From Acidimicrobiia bacterium (lineage in GTDB: Bacteria; Actinomycetota; Acidimicrobiia; IMCC26256; PALSA-610), in assembly GCA_026002935.1 (NCBI GenBank), contig BPGH01000001.1:1165965-1229964 (forward strand): a stretch of 64,000 nt of DNA, read 5' to 3'. Position numbers and translations under genes: made by a program. Shown in pieces: positions 26,185 through 35,488 of the stretch (position 1 is its first letter; every line of letters starts with the position of its first letter). Under the pieces are notes generated by a model. It was not told the origin of the DNA and ran no database searches. It was given only the letters and a program-made list of their open reading frames with translations.

Positions 26185-27393
26185 GTGACCCACGATTTCG
26201 AGGTGCTCCTGAGGCGGGCGTTCCCCTGGGGCGTGCACGTCGCGAGGGACTCCGGTCCGGAGTTCGTGTCGGTCCGGTATGGCGTCGTGGAGTCCGACCC
26301 GCCCGCGGCGACGGCGACCGTGTGCCTCGAGTGGGATTCCGGCGAGACCTCCCAGACGGTGACGGCTGCCGACCTCGAGCGCGCCGCGGTCGACGGCGCG
26401 GTCCGGCTGCCCAACGGTGTACGTCTGCGGCAGCCCGAAGTCGGTGACGTCCACCTGCTGGCGTCGCCGCTGCGCGATCTCGTCGGGCCGCAGGTGCCGT
26501 CGGACGACCCATGGGTGGCGCGGATGCGGCTGCACCAGTCGTGGTGGCGTACCTTCCGGCTGCGGGTGCCGTTCGGGTACGGGCCGACCCCGAGCTCCGA
26601 GAAGCGCTACGGCAACATGATCGACGAAGACGCCGCGCGCCACAACCGCAATTTCCTCACACCCGAAGCGGCGCGCGCGTATCGCCAGCGCGTGGCGGAG
26701 GGCCCGGCCGGCATCGACACCTGGCGCACCAGCCGCAACCTCCTGGCGTCGCAGACCATGGCGTTCAATGTTTTCGGTCACCTCGGCGCACATCTCGACC
26801 TCGCGACACAGTTGTTCGCGGCATTGCTCGGCGATGACGAGGTCGCGCTCGTGCGAGCGATCGAGATGGAGCGGCTGTCGGACGCGCTGGGTGATCGGAC
26901 CGCGTTCGACGTGTTCGTCACCTACGAGCGGTCCGGTGGTGGCAATGGCTGTGTCGCGATCGAGACGAAGCTCACCGAGCCGTTCTCGCAACGGGCCTAC
27001 GACTGGAAGCGCTATCTGAGCCACACTGCCTTCGGCACGGACGTCTGGGCGACCAGCGACGCCTCACGGCTCGGGGACCCGCGCTGGTCACAGTTGTGGC
27101 GCAATCACCTGCTGGCGCGGGCAGAGTGCGCGAGGGCGCCGGAGCTCGGCACGGCGACGCTGATGGTGGTGCACCATCCGGGTGATCCACATTGCGCAGC
27201 CAACGTCGACGGCTACCGCGCGCTGTTGCACGACCCGCGAGCTGTGCGCGGAGTCGACCTGCAGGCAATCGTCGACACGCTGCGCGACTGCACCGCCGCG
27301 GACGACGAGCACCAGCAACGCTGGATCCGCGACCTCGAGGACCGCTACCTGGACCTGCGACCTTCCGAGGGATTGATCGGTCTCTCCGACTGA
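26185..27393 (+). CDS. PD-(D/E)XK nuclease-fold protein, PGN_0703-like
   Basis: The 402-residue protein resembles the PGN_0703 family of putative restriction endonucleases: LLASQTMAFNVFGHLGAHLDLATQLFAALL, then RTAFDVFVTYERSGGGNGCVAIETKLTEPFS, where Asp and the Glu-x-Lys pair (about residues 241 and 260-262) form the nuclease core, and a late HPGDPHCAANVDGYRALLHD. GTG at 26185 was chosen because GGAGGACG sits 8 bases upstream. It is the first gene of the defence island and is separated from the helicase operon by 626 bases and a terminator-like hairpin. A decayed copy of residues 7-52 lies at 43306. Confidence 0.75.
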   Translation: MTHDFEVLLRRAFPWGVHVARDSGPEFVSVRYGVVESDPPAATATVCLEWDSGETSQTVTAADLERAAVDGAVRLPNGVRLRQPEVGDVHLLASPLRDLVGPQVPSDDPWVARMRLHQSWWRTFRLRVPFGYGPTPSSEKRYGNMIDEDAARHNRNFLTPEAARAYRQRVAEGPAGIDTWRTSRNLLASQTMAFNVFGHLGAHLDLATQLFAALLGDDEVALVRAIEMERLSDALGDRTAFDVFVTYERSGGGNGCVAIETKLTEPFSQRAYDWKRYLSHTAFGTDVWATSDASRLGDPRWSQLWRNHLLARAECARAPELGTATLMVVHHPGDPHCAANVDGYRALLHDPRAVRGVDLQAIVDTLRDCTAADDEHQQRWIRDLEDRYLDLRPSEGLIGLSD

Positions 27394-28019
27394 GGTGGCG
27401 AGCGAGCGCGACGGCGGCTCCGACGGCGTCCGGTCCGACCCCTGACGCCGGTCCCGGGCGACGCGTCGCTCCGAGCGGGCGACGGCCACCTCCTCGGTGG
27501 CCGTGCACTTCGCGAGCGGGGTGCCGCGGGCGCGCACGACGCAGACCGTGCCGTACACGTTGCGGCTTCGCGAGGCCGGCGTGCGGCATCGTGGCCGGCG
27601 CGTCCAGGTCCGACGAGGGTCTCGCCGGGCCATCGTCCCGGGCTCCGGACGCACTGCACGCGACCACCCGTTGACGAGCCGTTCCGCGCGCGGCCGAGGC
27701 GCGTCGCAGGTCCCGCGGCCAGCCGCCAACGGTACGATTCGTCCGCTGCACGCACGCGTCCCAAGCCGGCCGCAGGATTGCCGGAGTCGGAATCGTGCTG
27801 GGCTGGTTGGAGGCTCCTGGCATCGAGATGAGGAATGGCGTCCGGGCAGCGAGCGTGGCCGATCGCGGTGTGGCGCTCTCGCCGTGCAGCCGCCTGCTCC
27901 GCGCACTTGTGTGTACGATCACGCGATCCGGCATCGGGGCGAGAGCCCCGTGGAACCCAGGATGACCACCAGGTCGGCCTACGATCTGTGACACGAGTGG
28001 CGGCATCGAGGGGAGATGG
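27394..28019. other. Intergenic stretch inside the defence island
   Basis: I find no convincing gene in either strand across these 626 bases. It contains a terminator-like hairpin at 27482-27504 and a GNRA-capped hairpin (CGGGGC-GAGA-GCCCCG) at 27935-27950. The 70 bases before 28020 probably carry the promoter and leader of the helicase gene. Confidence 0.6.
27482..27504 (+). terminator. Terminator-like hairpin after the nuclease gene
   Basis: ACGGCCACC and GGTGGCCGT form a perfect 9-bp stem with a 5-base loop, 89 bases downstream of the nuclease stop. There is no U-tract, as is common in high-GC actinobacteria. Confidence 0.5.
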
Positions 28020-30191
28020 ATGCCGGGCGGCCCACAGATCAGCTTCGCCGACACGTTCTGGCCGAGTGTCGAGCAGTTGGGCACGGGTGACCAGGGCCGT
28101 GTCATCGCCGCGCTGAATCGGTTCAGCAAGGACCCGAGCCAGCCCGGGCTCAACCTCAAGCCCCTGCAAGGCGACAAGAGCGGCCTGTACTCGATCCGCG
28201 CCGCACGCGACATCCGCGTCATCATGCACCGAGCGGGAAACGCATTCGTCTGGCTGTTCGCCGGGATGCGGCAGCACGTCTACGACCTCGTCGAGCGTGG
28301 GCGGTGGATACAGAACCCGCACACCAACTTCGTCGGGCTGATCCTTCCCTCCGAGGTCGAGCATCAGATCGAACGGCAGGGGTCGGTTCTGACCACGCGC
28401 GTGCCGGCCGCCGACGCGGTGGGTGTCTTCGATCACTGGACAGACGCGGATCTGCGGGAGGCGGGTCTCGACGACGCCCAGATCGCGGACCTCCGCTCGT
28501 GTACGAACGAGAACCAACTTCTCGACCTCGACTGGTCGATCGAGGACCTCGACATGGCGATTCAGCTCCTCGAGCAGACGCCCGAGCAGTGGCGCAACCC
28601 GACGCTGGCAGGACCCGAGGATGATGTCGAACACCGTCTCCGCGTCGCCATCGCAGACTTCGGTGCGGCGCACGGTCTGTCACCGCTGTTCACGGCGGAG
28701 GAGGTGGAGCGTCTCGCCTCGGCGCCGATCGAGGAGTGGATGATCTTCCTGCACCCCGATCAGCGGTACGTCGTCGATCGCCGTTTCGACGGCCCGGCGC
28801 GTGTCCGCGGTTCGGCCGGCACGGGGAAGACGGTCGTCGCACTGCACCGCGCCGCGATCCTCGCACGGCGCTTCCTCGAGGAAGAAGGCGGCGGACGCAT
28901 CCTCTTCACCACGTACATCAAGTCGCTACCGCCCGTGTTCGAGCGCCTGTACTCGAGGCTGCCGAACGCGATCGACGGAGCGGTCGAGTTCAGGCACATC
29001 GACTCACTCGCTCGTCGCATCTGCGGCCAAGCGGGTCACCACCTCAACACTGACAAGCGCTCCATCGACGCGGCATGGTCGACGGCGTACCGCCGCATCG
29101 TCACCGACGGTTCGCCTCTCGCGCGTGCCAGCCTCACGCGTGGCTACCTGCGCGACGAGATCACTGCGGTCGTCAAGGGCCGAGGGCTGCGTTCCATCGA
29201 CGAATACCTCTCGCTCGAGCGGACGGGCCGCCGCGTCCGGTTCACGGAACCGATGCGCCGTCAGCTCTGGGATCTGATGTGTGAGTGGGACGCCGAGATG
29301 GCCAAGCGAGGGACGGTCGACTTCAGTGACGTGATCAGAACGGCTCGCGACCTGGCCGTTCAGCGGAACGAACCGGCGTACCGCGCCGCGATCATCGACG
29401 AAGCACAGGATGTAACCCTCGTCGGGCTCCAGCTCGTTCGCGCGCTCGTCACCGGAAGGGACGGCGTTGATCGAACCGACGGGCTCCTGATAGTCGGCGA
29501 CGGCGCTCAACGCATCTACGCCGGCGGGTTCTCGCTGAAGCAAGCGGGCGTCGATGTCGCCGGGCGTGCCACCGTGCTGCGGACGAACTACCGCAACACG
29601 GCGGAGATCATCGGCGCTGCGATGGCGGTTGCGGGCGAGGAGCTCGTGGACGACCTCGGTGACGAGCACCGGCGTGGTGACGCGGCTGCAGAAGCCGTCC
29701 GTGTCTCGGACTTCAAGCCGACTCTCGTCAGCTGCAGCGGACCGGACGACGAGTTGCGCTTCATGCTGCAGATGATCGAGAAATTGGGCGAGGGCGAAAC
29801 GGTGGCCCTCGGCGACATCGGTGTCTTCGCGCCGACGAACCGTGAGGTGGAAGGACTCCTGTCGACTCTCCGGCGTGCCGGGATCCCGGCGCTCGGGCTC
29901 GACGACTACGACGGAGAGCCCGGGCACGAGGTGAAGGTCGGCACCTACTTCAGAGCGAAAGGCCTCGAATTCAAGGTCGTCTTCCTGCCAGGTCTCAGCG
30001 CCGGGAGATTCCCTCGGCCACGTGAGGCGAGTCAGGACGACGCGGAGTATGCCGAGGTCCGATCGCTCGCGATCAGCCAGCTGTTCGTCGCGATGACGCG
30101 AGCGCGAGACGCACTCTTCGTGCTCTGTAGCGGAGCGCCCAGTGAGGCGCTCGAAGGGGCTCTCGACCGGTTCGAGATCGTGGACAGCTGA
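28020..30191 (+). CDS. UvrD/Rep-type SF1 helicase with N-terminal RelE/ParE-fold domain
   Basis: The 723-residue protein has two parts. Residues about 1-95 read as a RelE/ParE-type toxin fold (LKPLQGDKSGLYSIRAARDIRVIMHR, AFVWLFAGMRQHVYDLVERG). From about residue 240 it is an SF1 helicase: GSAGTGKT at 264-271, IIDEAQDV near 459, LRTNYRNTAEI, and QLFVAMTRARDALFVL near 687. The ATG at 28020 follows GAGGGGAGATGG. It is 92 bases upstream of the large DEAH helicase gene in the same direction. Whether the RelE-like part is still an RNase or only a binding module is unknown. Confidence 0.88.
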   Translation: MPGGPQISFADTFWPSVEQLGTGDQGRVIAALNRFSKDPSQPGLNLKPLQGDKSGLYSIRAARDIRVIMHRAGNAFVWLFAGMRQHVYDLVERGRWIQNPHTNFVGLILPSEVEHQIERQGSVLTTRVPAADAVGVFDHWTDADLREAGLDDAQIADLRSCTNENQLLDLDWSIEDLDMAIQLLEQTPEQWRNPTLAGPEDDVEHRLRVAIADFGAAHGLSPLFTAEEVERLASAPIEEWMIFLHPDQRYVVDRRFDGPARVRGSAGTGKTVVALHRAAILARRFLEEEGGGRILFTTYIKSLPPVFERLYSRLPNAIDGAVEFRHIDSLARRICGQAGHHLNTDKRSIDAAWSTAYRRIVTDGSPLARASLTRGYLRDEITAVVKGRGLRSIDEYLSLERTGRRVRFTEPMRRQLWDLMCEWDAEMAKRGTVDFSDVIRTARDLAVQRNEPAYRAAIIDEAQDVTLVGLQLVRALVTGRDGVDRTDGLLIVGDGAQRIYAGGFSLKQAGVDVAGRATVLRTNYRNTAEIIGAAMAVAGEELVDDLGDEHRRGDAAAEAVRVSDFKPTLVSCSGPDDELRFMLQMIEKLGEGETVALGDIGVFAPTNREVEGLLSTLRRAGIPALGLDDYDGEPGHEVKVGTYFRAKGLEFKVVFLPGLSAGRFPRPREASQDDAEYAEVRSLAISQLFVAMTRARDALFVLCSGAPSEALEGALDRFEIVDS

Positions 30192-30283
30192 CCGATGAAG
30201 CCATGTCCCAGCGGGACACGAGAATCACACAGGCAGGGCAGCTGCCGGCGTAGACACGTGGGTGTCAGAGGGGGACTCGACGC

Positions 30284-33200
30284 GTGAAGATGGACGTATT
30301 CGCGCTGCGCGACGCGGTCATCGGTGACTATGAGAAGTTCGTCAAGGGATTCCTGACGATTCGCGACACGCGGATCCGAGAGGCGGTCGAGTCAGGTCTG
30401 AGCGAGGGTCTCTTCTGGCCTGAGCCCTGGCTCTCCCTCAATCCGCGCTTCACCGCAGGCGGGTCCGTCGACGACCTCGTCGCCAGGGGGGTGCTGCACG
30501 AGCAGTGCTCGAAGGTCTTCCGTGTTGGGAAAGACGAGGACGGTGTCGGTCGACCACTCACGTTCTATCGCCATCAGGTCGACGCGATCGAGGCCGCCCG
30601 GGGCGCCAAGAACTACGTTCTCACGACCGGCACCGGATCGGGCAAGAGCCTCGGGTACATCGTCCCGATCGTCGATGCGGTGCTGCGCGCCGGCTCGGGT
30701 GGACGCATCAAGGCGATCGTCGTGTATCCGATGAACGCCCTCGCCAACTCCCAGGAGGAAGAGCTGCGCAAGTTCCTGTCCGCGGGTTACCCGGACGGGC
30801 GTGGACCGGTCACCTTCGCCCGCTACACGGGGCAGGAGGGCGATGACGAGCGCAAACGGATCATCGCGAACCCGCCCGACATCCTCCTCACCAACTACAT
30901 GATGCTCGAGCTGATCCTCACGCGCTCCGACGAGCGTCAGTTGATCGAACAGGCTCAGGGTCTGCAGTTCCTCGTGCTCGACGAACTGCACACCTACCGG
31001 GGTCGCCAGGGCGCCGATGTGGCGCTCCTGTGTCGGCGCGTGCGAGAGGCCTGCAACGCCGAAATCTCGATGCAGTGCATTGGCACCTCGGCGACGCTTG
31101 CCACCGGCGGTACGCTCGCAGAACAGCAAGCCGCGATCGCCGACGTCGCCTCGCGCATCTTCGGCGCTCCGTTTCGCGCCGACCAGATCATCGGCGAGAC
31201 CCTCGAGCGCACCACGGACCCCACTGATTCCTCAGAGGCATTCCGGGCCGAGTTGCGTTCCGCAATCGATTCGCGCGTCGACTTCGGTCCCGACGACTTC
31301 GAGCGCTTCCGGCGGCACCCGCTCGCCCGCTGGGTCGAGTCGACGATCGGCCTCGCCGAGCGCGACGGCCGGCTCGTCCGCGCCGAGCCCCGGAGGCTCT
31401 CAGGCGACGACGGGGTCGCTTCGGAGCTCGCCCGCCTCACCGACCACGCCGTCGAACAGTGCGCGCAGGCTCTTCGCGCAATTCTCCTCGCTGGTTCGAC
31501 GGTCGTCGACCCTACGTCCCGGCGGCCCGTCTTCGCCTTCAAGGTCCACCAGTTCGTCAGCCGGGGATCCAACGTGTACGCAACGGTGGAGCCGCCCTCG
31601 ACGCGCACCATCGCGCTGCACGAGCAGCAGTACGTTCCGGGCGACCGGCGTCGCAGGCTGTTCCCGCTCGCGTTCTGTCGCGACGGTGGGCAGGAGTACT
31701 ACGTCGTCGCTCGCGAGTACGACGACGACGGCGAGCGGATCGTCGGCCGCGACCTCGGTGACACGCTCGAGGAGAAGGGCAAACGTCGTGTCGGGTTCCT
31801 CTATGTCTCCGACGACGCACCGTGGCCCGACGCCGAAGACGAGCAGTTCGAGCGGCTCCCGCCCGACTGGCTCGAAGAGACCCGCACAGGTGCGCCACGT
31901 GTTCGTGCCGACCGCCGCAAGGAGCAACCGGAGTGCGTCTGGGTGAGCCCCGATGGACGCGTCCACGCGTTCGAGCGCGACGGGGCGACGCGCGCATGGT
32001 TCGTGCCCGCGCCGTTCCGGTTCTGTCTCCGGACCGGAGCGACCTACGCGCCGTCGATGCGCAGCGACTTCGTCAAGCTCTCGACCCTCGGATTCGAGGG
32101 TCGCTCGACCGCGACGACGATGCTCACGCTCTCGGTCCTGCGCTTCCTCGACGCCAACGGCTACGACATCCCCAAGAAGCTCCTGAACTTCACCGACAAT
32201 CGGCAGGACGCGTCGCTGCAAGCCGGTCACTTCAACGACTTCGTACAAGTGAGCCTCCTACGCTCGGCGCTGTACCGGGCGGCCGAGGCGGCGGGTCCCG
32301 GCGGCCTCGACTACACGGGCCTCGCGCTCGCGGTTGAGAAGGCGCTCGATCTCGACGTCGCCGACTACGCGCAGAATCCCGACGTGAAGTACGGCGAACG
32401 TGATGAGGTCGACCGTGCGCTGCGCGACGTCCTGACCTATCGCCTCTACTGCGATCTGCGCGCGGGCTGGCGGGTGACGGCTCCGAACCTCGAGCAGACG
32501 GGGTTGCTGCGCATCGAGTACGCGGCGCTCGACCGTCTCTGCATCGAAGAGGACGAGTGGGCGAACTGCCACGAAGTGCTTGCCGACGCGTCGCCGGAGA
32601 CGCGCAAGGAGGTGTGCCGTGCGATCCTCGACCATCTTCGTCGAGAGCTCGCGATCAAGGTCGAGCAGCTCGAGCGCAGCTACCACGACGTGCTCTGGAG
32701 TCGATCCAGTCAGCGCCTGAGGGCTCCCTGGGCGCTCGACGAAGCCGAGCGTTTCAGGCTCGAGCAAGGAAGAGTGGTCTTCCTGCGCAGGGCCGAGGGC
32801 AAGCCGTCCGACAACTGGATCACGTTGACGCCGCGAAGTCTGGTCGGCCAGCACCTGCGGCGTCGAGCCTTCGGTCGGACGCTCTCGACCGTCGAGGTCG
32901 ACACCGTGCTCCATCAGCTCTTCGAGGTCATGACCGTCGGGGGTCTCGTACAGCCCGTGATGGAACGAACCGAGCACGGCGTCGTCGACAAGGGCTACCA
33001 GATCCCCGCCGCCGCACTGCGTTGGGTCGCCGGCGATGGTTCGGCTCCCGCGCGCGACCTCATCCGGGTGCCGCGCGCTGGCGACGAGGGCCGGCAGGCG
33101 AACGCCTTCTTCGTGACCTTCTATCGGGCGATTGCGTCCACACTCGGCGGCTTCGAGGCACGCGAGCACACGGCGCAGGTGCCGGCACCTCAGCGAGAGG

Positions 33201-35488
33201 AACGTGAGCAGCGCTTCCGCGACGGCTTCCTGCCTGTTCTCTTCTGTTCTCCGACCATGGAGCTCGGCATCGACATCGCGAGCCTCAACGTGGTCGGCAT
33301 GCGCAACGTCCCGCCCACGCCCGCGAACTACGCGCAACGGTCGGGCCGAGCAGGCCGGTCGGGCCAACCCGCGCTCGTCATTACCTATTGTTCGACTGGC
33401 TCTGCGCACGACCAGTACTTCTTCCGGCGGCCGACGCTCATGGTCTCGGGCAAAGTGCATCCGCCGCGCATCGATCTTGCCAACGAGGACCTCGTCCGGG
33501 CCCACGTGCATGCGATCTGGCTCAGCGAAGCTCGCATGTCACTCGGGCGCTCGTTGCGTGACGTGCTCGACGTCAGCGGGAATCCGGCATCGCTCGACCT
33601 GCTGCCCGACCGGAGGGACGACCTGGAGCGCCAGGACACCCGCGAGCGCGCGCGGCAGCGAGCGGCCCGCGTTCTCGAGACCGTGCGCGACGACCTCGAC
33701 GGTGCAGACTGGTACACCGAGCGTTGGCTCGACGACACGTTCGGTGCTCTCAAGGCCCGCTTCACTGACGCGTGCCAGCGCTGGAAGGACCTCTTCCGGG
33801 CCGCGGAGAGCCAGCGCAACCTCCAGAACAAGATCGCGGAGGACAACCACCGCACTCCCGAGGAGCGCAAGCGAGCTCGCCAGGCGCGTCACGAGGCGGA
33901 GCTGCAGCTCGAATTGCTGCTCAACGAGGGCACTGACGGGTTCCACAGCGATTTCTACTCGTACCGGTACTTCGCGGCGGAGGGCTTCCTGCCCGGTTAC
34001 AACTTCCCGCGGCTGCCGTTGTCCGCCTTCATCCCCGGCCGCAACAAGGCTGACGAGTACATCTCGCGCCCGCGATTCCTCGCCATCCAAGAGTTCGGGC
34101 CGCAGGCACTGGTGTACCACGAGGGAAGCGTGTACCGGGTCACGCGCGTCATGGTGCCCATCAGTGCCGACGCCGATCCCACGAGCGACGAGGCGATCGT
34201 CACTGTCGTCAAGGTGCAGTGCGGGAACTGCGGCTACCTCCACGACGCTCCCATGGGCGCCGCGCCCGACCGTTGCGTTCAGTGCGACGAACTGCTCTCC
34301 GAGCGGGGCAATCGGTTCCAGTCGCTCTTCCGCATGACGAGTGTCGCCACCCGCCGCCAGGATCGCATCACCTCGAACGCCGAAGAGCGAGAGCGCCGGG
34401 GCTACGAGATCCGCTCCGGGTACCGGTGGGCAGAGGTCGAGGGCCGTCCCTCCGTCCGAACGGCGGAGGTGGTCACCGATGGCGGCCGGATCGCCAAGCT
34501 CGCCTATGGCGCGACCGCAACGCTCACCCGGATCAACGTCGGGTGGATGCGGCGGCTCGACAAGTCGGAGCAGGGGTTCCTGCTGGACGTCGAGCAAGGC
34601 CGTTGGGCGAAAGCCCCCGACCAGTCCGACGACGACGGCGACGGTCTCGGTCCCCGAGTCAAGCGGGTCGTCCCCTTCGTCGAGGACCGGCGCAACACCC
34701 TGATCTTCGACCCGCTCGGGGTCGAGACCACGGAACCTTTCATGGCGAGTCTTGAAGCCTCGCTGAAGGGGGCGATCCAGGCCGAGTTCGACATCGAGGA
34801 CAACGAGCTCGGAGTCGTCAGCCTGCCCGACCCGGCGGCTCGGCGATCGATCCTCATCTACGAGGCGTCCGAAGGTGGGGCCGGTGTGCTCCGCCAGCTC
34901 GTCGACGACCCTGGCGCGATACGACGCGTCGCGCGACGCGCGCTGGAGCGCTGTCACTTCGACCCCGACACGCTCGATGACCTCCGGCGCGCCGAGCAGG
35001 CGCGCGATGACTGCGAGGCAGCCTGCTACGACTGCCTGCTGTCGTACACGAATCAGCCGGATCACCGCATCCTCGACCGGCAGCTCGTCCGTGACTACCT
35101 CGCGACGCTCGCGGGAGCGCGCGTCTACGTCTCGTCCCGTCCCGTCAGCCGCGCGGAGCACCTCGAGCAGCTGCGCCGGCTCGTACAGAGCGACCTCGAG
35201 CGCGAGTGGTTGGAGATGGTCGCCGACGGCGGCTACCGCCTGCCCGACCGTGCTCAGGTGCTGTTCGAGGACCTCGGAGTGCGACCCGACTTCGTCTACG
35301 ACGATGCCCGTTACGCCGTCTACGTCGACGGCCCCCACCACGAGTTCGGGCATCGGATGGACCGCGACCGTGACGGCGAGACGAAGCTCCAGAATGCCGG
35401 CTGGTCGGTGCTTCGCTTCACGTACCGCGAGCAGTGGGGCGAGAAGATCGACGCCCACAGCGGCGTCTTCGGAAGGGGCTACGCGTGA
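30284..35488 (+). CDS. Large DEAH-type helicase with DUF1998-like zinc region and C-terminal VSR/DUF559-like nuclease fold
   Basis: The protein has 1734 residues. Helicase motifs are GTGSGKS (116-122), LDELH (232-236), GTSATLA (267-273) and QRSGRAGR (about 1018-1026), an SF2 enzyme of the YprA/MrfA-DruE-DrmA kind. A zinc ribbon CGNC..CVQC lies near 1312-1336, and a DUF1998-like part has YEASEGGAGVL (about 1525) and CEAACYDCLLSYTN (about 1580). The last 75 residues (GVRPDFVYDDARYAVYVDGPHH, then QNAGWSVLRFTYREQW) look like a VSR/DUF559 PD-(D/E)XK fold. DISARM encodes helicase and DUF1998 as separate DrmA and DrmB; here they are one chain. GTG at 30284 follows AGAGGGGG; the stop overlaps the SNF2 gene as GTGA. 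Confidence 0.85.
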   Translation: MKMDVFALRDAVIGDYEKFVKGFLTIRDTRIREAVESGLSEGLFWPEPWLSLNPRFTAGGSVDDLVARGVLHEQCSKVFRVGKDEDGVGRPLTFYRHQVDAIEAARGAKNYVLTTGTGSGKSLGYIVPIVDAVLRAGSGGRIKAIVVYPMNALANSQEEELRKFLSAGYPDGRGPVTFARYTGQEGDDERKRIIANPPDILLTNYMMLELILTRSDERQLIEQAQGLQFLVLDELHTYRGRQGADVALLCRRVREACNAEISMQCIGTSATLATGGTLAEQQAAIADVASRIFGAPFRADQIIGETLERTTDPTDSSEAFRAELRSAIDSRVDFGPDDFERFRRHPLARWVESTIGLAERDGRLVRAEPRRLSGDDGVASELARLTDHAVEQCAQALRAILLAGSTVVDPTSRRPVFAFKVHQFVSRGSNVYATVEPPSTRTIALHEQQYVPGDRRRRLFPLAFCRDGGQEYYVVAREYDDDGERIVGRDLGDTLEEKGKRRVGFLYVSDDAPWPDAEDEQFERLPPDWLEETRTGAPRVRADRRKEQPECVWVSPDGRVHAFERDGATRAWFVPAPFRFCLRTGATYAPSMRSDFVKLSTLGFEGRSTATTMLTLSVLRFLDANGYDIPKKLLNFTDNRQDASLQAGHFNDFVQVSLLRSALYRAAEAAGPGGLDYTGLALAVEKALDLDVADYAQNPDVKYGERDEVDRALRDVLTYRLYCDLRAGWRVTAPNLEQTGLLRIEYAALDRLCIEEDEWANCHEVLADASPETRKEVCRAILDHLRRELAIKVEQLERSYHDVLWSRSSQRLRAPWALDEAERFRLEQGRVVFLRRAEGKPSDNWITLTPRSLVGQHLRRRAFGRTLSTVEVDTVLHQLFEVMTVGGLVQPVMERTEHGVVDKGYQIPAAALRWVAGDGSAPARDLIRVPRAGDEGRQANAFFVTFYRAIASTLGGFEAREHTAQVPAPQREEREQRFRDGFLPVLFCSPTMELGIDIASLNVVGMRNVPPTPANYAQRSGRAGRSGQPALVITYCSTGSAHDQYFFRRPTLMVSGKVHPPRIDLANEDLVRAHVHAIWLSEARMSLGRSLRDVLDVSGNPASLDLLPDRRDDLERQDTRERARQRAARVLETVRDDLDGADWYTERWLDDTFGALKARFTDACQRWKDLFRAAESQRNLQNKIAEDNHRTPEERKRARQARHEAELQLELLLNEGTDGFHSDFYSYRYFAAEGFLPGYNFPRLPLSAFIPGRNKADEYISRPRFLAIQEFGPQALVYHEGSVYRVTRVMVPISADADPTSDEAIVTVVKVQCGNCGYLHDAPMGAAPDRCVQCDELLSERGNRFQSLFRMTSVATRRQDRITSNAEERERRGYEIRSGYRWAEVEGRPSVRTAEVVTDGGRIAKLAYGATATLTRINVGWMRRLDKSEQGFLLDVEQGRWAKAPDQSDDDGDGLGPRVKRVVPFVEDRRNTLIFDPLGVETTEPFMASLEASLKGAIQAEFDIEDNELGVVSLPDPAARRSILIYEASEGGAGVLRQLVDDPGAIRRVARRALERCHFDPDTLDDLRRAEQARDDCEAACYDCLLSYTNQPDHRILDRQLVRDYLATLAGARVYVSSRPVSRAEHLEQLRRLVQSDLEREWLEMVADGGYRLPDRAQVLFEDLGVRPDFVYDDARYAVYVDGPHHEFGHRMDRDRDGETKLQNAGWSVLRFTYREQWGEKIDAHSGVFGRGYA

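Noticed and set aside
27400-27900. A protein-like stretch on the minus strand in the gap after the nuclease gene
   Set aside because: Short phrases such as NVYGTVCVVRARGTPLAKCTATEE look plausible but have no start, ribosome-binding site or continuation in one frame; not enough to call a gene or pseudogene.
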